Virus record (IMG/VR): IMGVR_UViG_3300010397_000055
Span: 1 to 47,061 of that record
Strand: one strand, 5' to 3'
Origin: a virus
Length of the DNA: 47,061 nucleotides
Shown: positions 30,584 through 37,162 of the stretch, in pieces
Layout of the letters: each line of letters begins with the position of its first letter
How positions within the stretch are numbered: the first letter of the stretch is position 1
Program-made: the position numbers and the translations under genes
The notes under the pieces: generated by a model
Databases searched by the model: none
What the model saw: only the letters and a program-made list of their open reading frames with translations
What the model was told of the DNA's origin: nothing

Positions 30584-31111
30584 TTAGTAAACGTACTTGT
30601 CCAAGTCGCAGGCACACGGAAACTCGCTGTACAACTGCGCATGCACTTTGCCGACGACACTGTTGTCGTAATCCTTTAGTCCGAAAAATGCGTCGTCGGT
30701 GTGAGCGCCATCTGAGTCGCCCGTCGTCGCGCGCTTGTACCAATGCCCAAACTCATGGACGAAGGCGGAACGGCCAACGCAGGGCCCGCTGTAGCGGTAG
30801 TAGATAGTGTCTTCAATCTGGCAACCCTCGGACCGAGGAGGGCAAACCAAGTCGAGGCCGGCTCTATCTAACAACACGACATGAAGCGGGGCAGTTACAG
30901 CGCTCTTACCCCAGATAGAGAGAGTCAACTCGATGGCCCGCTCCAACTGCTTAGGCGACACATCATGGCTGTTGGCCTGTACATCAGCCTCGTCCACGCT
31001 GAAGCTCGAGCTCGTAAAGCTGTCCTCCTCACAGACCGGTGCTGCGTCGTTGGGAGCGCTGTTCTCGCTCCCACAACCCGCTAGCACCAACGAAGCAATC
31101 ACAAAGCGCAC
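30584..31111 (-). CDS. Lipoprotein zinc metalloprotease (HExxH), 175 aa
   Basis: The start is a GTG behind AAAGGGG. Residues 1-13 form a lipoprotein signal with a perfect lipobox, LAGC (Cys 13). A polar linker follows, and the zinc motif HEFGHWYKR stands near residue 120 with GAHTDDAFF some 15 residues later, a likely third ligand region. Six or more cysteines (VCPPRSEGC; CACD) imply disulfides outside the cytoplasm. The protein is a small zincin of no family I can name. It would sit in the host membrane after infection and may process surface proteins or act in superinfection exclusion. It has its own operator region and stands apart from the replication genes. Confidence 0.7.
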   Translation of the reverse strand: MRFVIASLVLAGCGSENSAPNDAAPVCEEDSFTSSSFSVDEADVQANSHDVSPKQLERAIELTLSIWGKSAVTAPLHVVLLDRAGLDLVCPPRSEGCQIEDTIYYRYSGPCVGRSAFVHEFGHWYKRATTGDSDGAHTDDAFFGLKDYDNSVVGKVHAQLYSEFPCACDLDKYVY

Positions 31112-31117
31112 GCGAAA

Positions 31118-31206
31118 CCCCTTTCAAGTGTGGCCAGCTCAAGCGCTAGTCACAGTTCGCTTTCTCTTCAACATCTGTGCCACTTGTTGAAGAGAATCGA
31201 AAGGGG
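31118..31206 (-). promoter_or_regulatory. Operator repeat and masked ribosome-binding site of the protease gene
   Basis: A perfect inverted repeat with 12-base arms, TTCTCTTCAACA and TGTTGAAGAGAA, spans 31162-31196 with an 11-nt centre; its core matches the operator at 13728-13753. Read on the minus strand, ACCCCTTTC (31207-31199) just after the regulator gene is complementary to the protease's GAAAGGGGT (31125-31117), with the inverted repeat between them. A readthrough transcript could hide the start, while one begun inside the gap would not. TTGAAG...TAGCGC is the only promoter-like pair and is weak. Confidence 0.55.
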
Positions 31207-31208
31207 TC

Positions 31209-31514
31209 TTAGAGGCCTTTTAGCGCGTTTCTAGTTGTTGATAGCGAATTGTTATTCACAGTAAAGTGTGTAGAACTTTTCGCGGCTTCAACAATTGCGG
31301 CTTTCTGTTCGTGTTCCCTCACTAATTTGTCAGCCTCAACTGCGTAACGCATTTCGCTAGGGCTGATGTGGTGGCGTGTAAGTATTATCTGCAATCCACG
31401 ACGCGAGATGCCAAGCGCGGCCGCCGTGTTTGTTACATGCCAGTTATTCTCGCGCAGCGCCCGGACGATAACTACTTTCTGCGCCAAGAGCATCTCTTCA
31501 TCGTAACGGGACAT
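31209..31514 (-). CDS. Fis/NtrC-type helix-turn-helix regulator, 101 aa
   Basis: Residues 10-50 (KVVIVRALRENNWHVTNTAA, then ALGISRRGLQIILTRH) match the Fis-type DNA-binding domain found at the C-terminus of NtrC-family activators: a helix, ...T.AA..LGISR..L, and a recognition helix. Here the domain stands near the N-terminus without an ATPase, followed by a polar tail. I start at the ATG of 31514; an upstream frame to 31574 adds residues lacking a pattern. It is the first gene of the leftward arm, next to the divergent control region, so it probably governs early transcription and is a candidate for binding the recurring TTCAACAAGT sites. Confidence 0.7.
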   Translation of the reverse strand: MSRYDEEMLLAQKVVIVRALRENNWHVTNTAAALGISRRGLQIILTRHHISPSEMRYAVEADKLVREHEQKAAIVEAAKSSTHFTVNNNSLSTTRNALKGL

Positions 31515-32019
31515 GTGCCTCACAATGAGCAAATGCCGCGCCGAGGGGCGGTGCAGCACTACTACGTACAACACTCCAATGTACTAGGTGCAAGTAATTT
31601 GTTGAAGACGAGGAGAGGCGTTTATAGAATCTTAGGTTCTAACGCTTTTTCCTACGAGTTGTTTTCATCGTTCGGTTTTTCCGACATGTTGGTGTGAGTA
31701 ATATGCACCACACACATTACTCTCGCCCGCAACGCGTGAGTTGACGTGCGGGCTCGCGATCGCTCGCGTGAGATGCAATCCCTCTTGTGGCGCGCGGGTG
31801 GGCTGCTACTACTGAACACTTGTCTCCACCTTAATATAGCGGATGTCGGTATTTCTGGCCGCCACTCACACCACCACCCACCCCGACGCATCCCTCTGTT
31901 CCCCCCTCATAGGGGGGTGGGGCGGGAGGGAACTACGATAGGAGTTCACACACGCAGTAAAAATCCTGCCTGCCATGGGCCTTTTTGATTTCAAAAAAGA
32001 TGTTGCTTTTTTCCAGGGT

Positions 32020-32077
32020 CTGGGTTATGACAAGGGCAGCTTATACGAGTATAAGCAACCCTGTCATACCACCCCAG
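32020..32077. repeat. 58-nt near-perfect palindrome
   Basis: From outside in: CTGGGT with ACCCCAG, TATGACA with TGTCATA, GGG with CCC, and a perfect core GCTTATACGAGTATAAGC (32039-32056). Only a few bases are unpaired (single A, CA and AA, and CC). It could extrude as a cruciform, bind a dimeric protein, or act as a strong RNA hairpin. There is no T tract on either side, so it is not a classical terminator. Confidence 0.75.
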
Positions 32078-32079
32078 TA

Positions 32080-32106
32080 GCTCACCTAATGAAATCGCTC
32101 ACCTAA
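32080..32106 (+). repeat. Tandem direct repeat GCTCACCTAA
   Basis: Two identical 10-base copies start at 32080 and 32097, a 17-nt period (about one and a half helical turns). They lie beside the large palindrome and 24 nt before the first rightward gene. They may be iteron-like or activator sites. Confidence 0.6.
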
Positions 32107-32130
32107 CTACCTTCACGCGGTCCGACGAAA

Positions 32131-32883
32131 TTGAGCAAGCTAACTACTGGAAAACTGGCAGAAGTGGAAGAATTTCCGCATCTGTTCACGGATTTATCTC
32201 GGCAGGGGCGGTGTGCGCTCATCCTCTGTGGACGCTGGCAACGAAATTTGTCCGCGTTTAGACTTGAAGAACTAGTGAAGGTGCTGGTCGTAGAGGAGCT
32301 CCTAGCTAAAGGTTTATTTGAACTCTTCTCTGAGAAGCAGCGCCTCTACAAATTGACGGAGCGTGGCAGCTCCCTGAGCAAACAAGTTTGGGGAATGCTC
32401 AGCTACCGCTGGCAGCAAAATGCAATGCGCTATGTGCGCAGCGCCTATGGGGCACATAGAGCTAAGTGGGTCTTTGCGAGTGAGCGAGAAAAGCTCCTCG
32501 AGTCTCGCTACACGACTTTGAACAAGATGTTTACGCGAGCCTGGCGGACAGACTTTAATTCTTCGCGGTTCCTGCTTGAGATGGAAAAGAAGAAGGGTGA
32601 GCGTCGCCCTCCGTTTCATGAGCTGGGGCGCCTGCCTGTTTGGGTTTTTCAGGTAGTTTGTGGAGCGCACGAGTTTGGTGGTGTGCCCACTACTTATTTT
32701 AGATCTAACAAACCGCGCTCTTTGGCTGCTCAAGAACTAGGAATGAGGGGCGTTATTCGTGTGCGAGTTACAACTGACAATCGCTGGTTCTTAACTCCGC
32801 TTGGATGTGAACTTGCTGAGGAATATTGTACGCAACGCGCCTATGAAGTAGATACTGAAGAGGATGGTGAAGAAGAGAGTTGA
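32131..32883 (+). CDS. Putative regulator or small terminase with two winged-helix-like parts, 250 aa
   Basis: The frame starts at a TTG and has no early ATG; no clear ribosome-binding site is visible, so the start is uncertain (a GTG follows 11 codons later). Residues 45-80 (VVEELLAKGLFELF...LYKLTERGSSL) resemble the wing region of MarR-type winged helices, and the C-terminal part (GMRGVIRVRVTTDNRWFLTP) looks like a second wing. The centre is basic. As the first gene of the rightward arm, seven genes ahead of the large terminase, it could be a late-gene regulator or the small terminase. Its acidic tail (DTEEDGEEES) is typical of neither. Confidence 0.5.
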   Translation: MSKLTTGKLAEVEEFPHLFTDLSRQGRCALILCGRWQRNLSAFRLEELVKVLVVEELLAKGLFELFSEKQRLYKLTERGSSLSKQVWGMLSYRWQQNAMRYVRSAYGAHRAKWVFASEREKLLESRYTTLNKMFTRAWRTDFNSSRFLLEMEKKKGERRPPFHELGRLPVWVFQVVCGAHEFGGVPTTYFRSNKPRSLAAQELGMRGVIRVRVTTDNRWFLTPLGCELAEEYCTQRAYEVDTEEDGEEES

Positions 32884-33424
32884 AGAAGAGAGTGGGCAAA
32901 GCGGTGCGGCTTACGTCGATCTTAGTGGGTTTCCTGAGGTCCCTCCTGATGCTAGGCCGCGCCGCATCTACTTTCTAAAGTTAGGGCTGCTGGACATCGA
33001 AACGTTGCGTAACCGCGGCTACGACCCGATGACTTTGTTTCAACTGCCGCGAGGTACGCCGGAGAGCGAAGATTTCTACCTACGGGCCAAAGCTCAAGCG
33101 ATTGAGGAAGGCACCGTCACATCTGACAAGCTGATGAACGCCGCGCTAGAGCTCCAAATGAAGGCTGCCGGCATGCTCGCTCAAAAGAACCTCGGCGTTA
33201 AGGTCAAGGTCAATGTTAGGAGCGAAGACGTAGAGGGGATGTTGAAGAGCTGGGGGCAGAGTAGGTACACTCTGCGGGGGAATTCGACTGTCCAAGCCGC
33301 AAACCTCACCATGAAGCAGTTAACGTCAGGTGAAGAAAAGCGGCGGCGCGGCGGTAAAAGTAAGCAAGGTGTGAAGACCGAAATGTTGAAAGTAACCGGA
33401 ATGCTGAAAGGCAAAACGAAATGA
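32864..33424 (+). CDS. Putative packaging-associated protein, 186 aa
   Basis: The ATG lies 20 bases inside the upstream gene. The protein is basic towards the C-terminus (KRRRGGKSKQGVKTEMLKVT) with a helical centre (SDKLMNAALELQMKAAGMLA). Its position before the large terminase makes a small terminase role possible, but the expected N-terminal helix-turn-helix is not evident. I leave it as unknown. Confidence 0.5.
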   Translation: MVKKRVEEESGQSGAAYVDLSGFPEVPPDARPRRIYFLKLGLLDIETLRNRGYDPMTLFQLPRGTPESEDFYLRAKAQAIEEGTVTSDKLMNAALELQMKAAGMLAQKNLGVKVKVNVRSEDVEGMLKSWGQSRYTLRGNSTVQAANLTMKQLTSGEEKRRRGGKSKQGVKTEMLKVTGMLKGKTK

Positions 33425-33696
33425 GCTGTGGCTGCCCCTTTGAAGGCTATGAGCTTGTTGAGTCGCAAAGCGAACCCGACGCCACGGCAAAAATTGAACG
33501 CTGCTCAACAACAGTTGGCTATCATCGAGTCCCGTGGACAGATGCTAGCGCTTACTACGAGGCGCTTGGTTGGAAGTATCGACACATGGCGGTGTTAGCC
33601 TTAGATGCTGCCGGCTTGCTGGAAAAATATGATGGCGGCATGATCGACGAAATCATCGCCGACCTGGAGAAAGAACATGAGCTACTACGCGCGTAA
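33421..33696 (+). CDS. Small acidic protein, 91 aa
   Basis: ATGA overlap with the upstream gene. The product has two N-terminal cysteines (MSCGCPFEGYEL), one central cysteine and a helical C-terminus (GGMIDEIIADLEKEHELLRA). Unknown. It overlaps the next gene by 20 bases, whose ribosome-binding site (GGAGAAAG) lies in its last codons. Confidence 0.5.
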   Translation: MSCGCPFEGYELVESQSEPDATAKIERCSTTVGYHRVPWTDASAYYEALGWKYRHMAVLALDAAGLLEKYDGGMIDEIIADLEKEHELLRA

Positions 33697-34057
33697 GCGC
33701 TGGGTTTTGGAAGTCTCTAGTGCTTCAGACTACTCGCGGCCCGTCACTTCAGCAGGCGAGTACACCAGCACGCCAGACGAATTTAGAGTCAACGATGTGA
33801 TTGAGGTTGCGACCGCAGGACAGACTTATACGCTGAGCCATCTCAGCTCTGTTGAGCAGGTCCGCGTTACGAATCTCGACAGCACTAATTATCTTGATGT
33901 GACATTTCGCTCAGCGGCCAACGGCGCGACCGATAATAAAGTTAGGATTGCCGCGACCAAAACTTGGGACTGTCCAGACGTGACCGTTGCAAACAACCTA
34001 ACGCTGACCGCGAACACGGCGGCGGTTTTGGTCAGCATCGACTACAGCGGGACTTAG
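33677..34057 (+). CDS. Small beta-type structural-like protein, 126 aa
   Basis: GGAGAAAG lies a suitable distance before the ATG. The body alternates strands and turns (VIEVATAGQTYTLSHLSSVE; VRIAATKTWDCPDVTVANNL), like the small beta proteins encoded after the capsid gene. It may decorate the head or act in assembly. Family not recognised. Confidence 0.5.
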   Translation: MSYYARKRWVLEVSSASDYSRPVTSAGEYTSTPDEFRVNDVIEVATAGQTYTLSHLSSVEQVRVTNLDSTNYLDVTFRSAANGATDNKVRIAATKTWDCPDVTVANNLTLTANTAAVLVSIDYSGT

Positions 34058-34060
34058 TCA

Positions 34061-34087
34061 GAGTTTATAGCGTTTGGCGATAAACTC
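34061..34087 (+). terminator. Hairpin in the gap before the PSKS gene
   Basis: GAGTTTAT and ATAAACTC form an eight-base stem with an 11-nt loop just after the stop of the upstream gene. There is no T tract, so it may stabilise mRNA ends or attenuate rather than terminate. TAGGAG for the next gene follows 13 bases later. Confidence 0.35.
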
Positions 34088-34112
34088 ACTAAGGTTTGTA
34101 TAGGAGATACAC

Positions 34113-34286
34113 ATGCCATCGAAGTCGCAGAAGCAACACAATTTCATGGAGGCCGTCGCGCACAATCCAGACTTTGCAGCGCGCGCGGGCGTCTCCCAAA
34201 AGGTGGGACGCGAATTCGTGGATGCTGACAAGGGTATGAAGAAGCCGCTACCGACGCGCTTGGCGAAAAAGACTAAGGCGAAGTGA
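34113..34286 (+). CDS. Small phage protein of the PSKS...NFMEAVAHNP type, 57 aa
   Basis: TAGGAG lies seven bases before the ATG. The product, MPSKSQKQHNFMEAVAHNP..., continues with FAARAGVSQKVGREFVDADKG and a Lys/Pro-rich end. This order (PSKS, QHNFM, NP.FA, GV.Q.VG.EF..ADKG) is common in phage packaging regions. The role is unknown to me. The stop overlaps the next start (GTGA). The gene is too short for many gene finders. Confidence 0.75.
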   Translation: MPSKSQKQHNFMEAVAHNPDFAARAGVSQKVGREFVDADKGMKKPLPTRLAKKTKAK

Positions 34287-34540
34287 GCCAGCAGCACCGC
34301 AACCCAGAAACGTACGCGGTTCCATTTCTCGACCGCGTCATTGCGCTACATCACGCCCATCGAAACGACAAAGAGTTTGGGCAGGAGCACAAAGACGGTG
34401 AGCGCGCGGCTTATCATTTAGCGGTTACCTGTCGCCACGGCGGCACGATGGAGAGATTGAATTCTACGTTCGCCTACTGGTGCAATTACTGCGGCTTTCT
34501 ACAAACCGATGCCGACTTAGTGGTTAATGGAACACGCTGA
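34283..34540 (+). CDS. Small zinc-ribbon-like protein, 85 aa
   Basis: GTG start overlapping the previous stop. The C-terminal half contains CRHGG near residue 52 and CNYCGFLQ near residue 70, a possible H/C3 zinc site. The end overlaps the large terminase start by 14 bases, so it is coupled to packaging genes. Role unknown. Confidence 0.55.
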   Translation: MSQQHRNPETYAVPFLDRVIALHHAHRNDKEFGQEHKDGERAAYHLAVTCRHGGTMERLNSTFAYWCNYCGFLQTDADLVVNGTR

Positions 34541-36473
34541 GGTCATCCGCCAGGCGGCAAAAATTGTCAGGCGTGCTGGTCTTGAGGATAGTCCGCTCTG
34601 TACAAGTAACTTCCTTGACTACGCCGACCTTGTAAAAGACATCATCGCGAATTGGCCGCGCAAGAAAAGAACAGCCAAGGGTAAGGGGTTGAAAGATTTC
34701 CTCGAGGGGCTGAAGGAAATCCGTGACGACTTCGAGGCGCTGGTCGCTTCCGACCCGCTGATGATTTACAAACCGGCTCACCACGTGAGCCTTGAGTTTC
34801 ATCAGTCGCTTGCGAAGTGGCGCTACTTCCGTGGCGGCAACGGCATCAGTAAGACTCAATCAGCGGTCGCGGATAATTACTGGGTCGTGACACGGCAGCA
34901 TCCGTATCGTCCTTTGCCTCCTGCTGGCGGCTCAGTTTTCGTTATTGGAACCAACTTCAGCAAGTACGCGCCCGCGGTTTTCGAGACTAAGTACGTCCTT
35001 GGCGAGAACGGCAACCCGCTGAGCCCCGCGTTCCCCGAGGGCGGGAAGTGGTTTCATCACTACGACGACCGCAAACATATCTTAACGGTCAGCTGCCCTG
35101 AATGCGCTAGTAATGGAAAACCTAAGCAATGTCCGAGCTTACACATCAAGCCAGTCTTGAGATTGTTTTCGGACGTTGAGGGCCCCTCAGTTCTAGCTGG
35201 TGCGCGCTACGCACAAGGGCAGTTCGATGAGCAAATCAACTATCTCTTCTGGAGCGAGGCGCTCAAGCGCATCGAGAACGTTCCAAATTCAGGGCTGATC
35301 GTCACGGAGACACCTATCTACGGAAAAGCGTGGTGGACGCATTCGGTTTTGACGGTGCTTGCAGAGAGTAAGCCAGAAGAGAACCTCATTCCTGGCACTA
35401 ACAAGGTCTTGGTGAGTCTGCATTGTATCGACCAGTACTCGGCGGGCCTGGTTCCGAAAGAAGACATTGACGCTAGCAAAATGGGCATGACCGAGCCGGA
35501 AATTCAGGCCCGCATCTACGGCCTGCCAGTCGCCGCGAATGAGCAATCAGTTCTAGACTTGGTCACGCTGTCGGTTATGCGTGAAGAAACCAAGCCGCCT
35601 CGCCTCGGCAATTTACTGCTCAAGGTAGAACACAAGGGCGCTTTCAAACTGGAGTCGCAACACGACCCAGATTTGCACGCGCGGGTCATCCTCGAGAAGG
35701 CGGACGAGAAACAGAAAGTCGAATTCAGAATCAGCGAGCAGGGCATGCTGTATCTTTGGGAGCCCCCTTTGCCCACGGAACAATACTTAATCTGTGCGGA
35801 CGTGGCGCAGGGCCTGACAAAGCGGGATTACTCCTGTGCTGACGTCTACCGACTTAGGCTTGAGGATTTCCAAATCAACCTCGAACAGGTGGCACAGTTC
35901 CACGGCTGGATTAGTTCAATTCCCTACGGCGAAGAGCTGATGAAGTTGGCCATCTACTACAACAGTGGGGTTCTTGCTGTTGAGCGCAACGGCCCTGGCG
36001 ACGCGACGATTCAGACCGTCAAAGACTTGGGCTACTGGAATCTGTATCAAGATTTGAACAGTGCGATCGCGAGCCGGCAGATGTTCGACCAGTTCTACGG
36101 CGTGGATACAACTTCAGCTAGTAAGCCGATGATGATTTCAATGTTGCAGTCAGCCATCAAAGACAAACGCACCGGCAAGCGCACTCTAATCATTAGGTCG
36201 AATGAGTCGCTGACTGAGATGGAAAACTATGTCCAGGCGCCGTCGAGCTCCGGCAAGACGTTCAAGTTCGGCGCTATCGGCACCATGCACGACGACCGCG
36301 TCATCCCGCCAGCCATCGGAGTGTACATTGTGAGGACAAACCCAAATGTGTACGATGTCGAGCTGGCGCGTTCCCGAAAATTGGACGGCGTTAACTGGCG
36401 CAACAAAGACGAACGGACGCAGAAATTTTGGAATGGCTTTCATCAACAATTGAAGCGGAAAACGGCGCGATGA
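34527..36473 (+). CDS. terL: Terminase large subunit, 648 aa
   Basis: The ATPase half shows a Walker A-type loop GGNGISKT near residue 103 and a Walker B-like region (LNYLFWSEAL reads NYLFWSEAL) near residue 240. The C-terminal nuclease half has the RNase H-like acidic residues: ADVAQG near 422, VERNGPGDA near 488 and MHDDRV near 588. It packages DNA into the prohead through the portal and cuts the concatemer. Length is slightly above the usual range because of an N-terminal 75-residue extension and a central region with CPECASNGKPKQCPS that may bind zinc. It is followed by a membrane protein and the portal gene. Confidence 0.9.
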   Translation: MEHAEVIRQAAKIVRRAGLEDSPLCTSNFLDYADLVKDIIANWPRKKRTAKGKGLKDFLEGLKEIRDDFEALVASDPLMIYKPAHHVSLEFHQSLAKWRYFRGGNGISKTQSAVADNYWVVTRQHPYRPLPPAGGSVFVIGTNFSKYAPAVFETKYVLGENGNPLSPAFPEGGKWFHHYDDRKHILTVSCPECASNGKPKQCPSLHIKPVLRLFSDVEGPSVLAGARYAQGQFDEQINYLFWSEALKRIENVPNSGLIVTETPIYGKAWWTHSVLTVLAESKPEENLIPGTNKVLVSLHCIDQYSAGLVPKEDIDASKMGMTEPEIQARIYGLPVAANEQSVLDLVTLSVMREETKPPRLGNLLLKVEHKGAFKLESQHDPDLHARVILEKADEKQKVEFRISEQGMLYLWEPPLPTEQYLICADVAQGLTKRDYSCADVYRLRLEDFQINLEQVAQFHGWISSIPYGEELMKLAIYYNSGVLAVERNGPGDATIQTVKDLGYWNLYQDLNSAIASRQMFDQFYGVDTTSASKPMMISMLQSAIKDKRTGKRTLIIRSNESLTEMENYVQAPSSSGKTFKFGAIGTMHDDRVIPPAIGVYIVRTNPNVYDVELARSRKLDGVNWRNKDERTQKFWNGFHQQLKRKTAR

Positions 36474-36862
36474 TTTTTATATATATACTCATGTTCCTCT
36501 CCCTTGCTGTGCTTGCGACTCTTGGGCTTGTCGTCCTGAGCCAGCAGAAAGCCAATCAAAGAGTTCTCGACTTCATGGATAACGCGCTCGACTCCATGAA
36601 CAAGCTCGCTCAGATTGGAATGATTCACGCGGGCAGCAAGAATGCATCTGAGGCTGTTGCTGTCGTAGCGCAGACGCAGCTTGATTTGCCAGCTGCCGAA
36701 AATGGCCTTGCGGCAGAGCTTGAGGCTAGCAAACCAAAGAGATTGGTTGGATTCATCAGCGTTGATGCTGTCGGTAATCAGCGTCCGTTCTATTTTGACA
36801 AAGAGCCGCCGCCGCAAATGCTGGCTAAGATTCCTGAGCATCTGCGCATCTACAAAGACTAG
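36470..36862 (+). CDS. Membrane protein between terminase and portal, 130 aa
   Basis: The ATG at 36470 overlaps the terminase stop (ATGA); an upstream frame to 36428 lies in the terminase gene. Residues 2-24 form one hydrophobic helix (IFIYILMFLSLAVLATLGLV), followed by a helical region and a soluble Pro/Lys-containing domain (GFISVDAVGNQRPFYFDKEP). A membrane protein in this position is unusual for a head operon; lysis, exclusion or assembly at the membrane are possible. Confidence 0.6.
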   Translation: MIFIYILMFLSLAVLATLGLVVLSQQKANQRVLDFMDNALDSMNKLAQIGMIHAGSKNASEAVAVVAQTQLDLPAAENGLAAELEASKPKRLVGFISVDAVGNQRPFYFDKEPPPQMLAKIPEHLRIYKD

Positions 36863-36871
36863 GTGGGATTT

Positions 36872-37162
36872 ATGGATATGAATAGGTTTACGCAGCCACC
36901 TCCTGGCGCTGCTGATGACCCAGACGCCTATCAGATGGCGATGGACGCGCTGCATCCTGTCGAAAGCGCGCCTACGGAAGCTAACGAGCCAACTCCTGAC
37001 GCGCCGCCCGACGATGCGCTGAAAGCAGCTCTGTTAGAGCAAGCTGAGAAGATGAAACAGTTCTCTGAACAGTATCAAGATTCTGTTTCGACGAAGAATC
37101 AACAGAGCCAACAGCAAGCCCAGCAACTGCTAAAGGGAAATATCGATGAACAATCCCACTGA
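36872..37162 (+). CDS. Small Pro/Gln-rich protein before the portal, 96 aa
   Basis: AGGTGG lies before the ATG at 36872; a GTG at 36863 is also possible. The first half is Pro/Ala/Asp-rich and disordered-looking (PTEANEPTPDAPPDDALKAA), the second half helical and Gln-rich (KNQQSQQQAQQLLKGN). It overlaps the portal start by 17 bases. It might be a packaging or scaffold accessory. Unknown. Confidence 0.55.
   Translation: MDMNRFTQPPPGAADDPDAYQMAMDALHPVESAPTEANEPTPDAPPDDALKAALLEQAEKMKQFSEQYQDSVSTKNQQSQQQAQQLLKGNIDEQSH

Larger units (their letters stand above)
31575..32130. promoter_or_regulatory. Divergent control region, candidate replication origin
   Basis: No convincing gene lies here between the leftward and rightward arms. 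Visible elements are a half-site TTGTTGAAGA (31599-31608); GAGTAAT/ATTACTC (31696-31702, 31716-31722); a six-C/six-G hairpin with TCATA loop (31901-31917); AAAAAAG/CTTTTTT (31993-32012); a 58-nt near-palindrome (32020-32077); and two direct copies of GCTCACCTAA 17 nt apart (32080-32106). Divergent transcription, strand switching and clustered repeats are what one expects of an origin or a master promoter region. No strong sigma-70 promoter for the rightward arm was found. Confidence 0.55.

Noticed and set aside
31780-31830. Sigma-54 (-24/-12) promoter suggested by the Fis-type regulator
   Set aside because: No GG and GC pair with the required ten-base spacing in the right context was found.
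31652-31891. Minus-strand frame of 79 codons in the control region
   Set aside because: Arginine/serine/tryptophan-rich sequence without a domain and no ribosome-binding site; it crosses inverted repeats, so I regard it as a chance frame.
31746-31988. Plus-strand frame of 80 codons in the control region
   Set aside because: Low-complexity His/Pro/Arg composition over a C/G hairpin; no ribosome-binding site and no coupling to neighbours.
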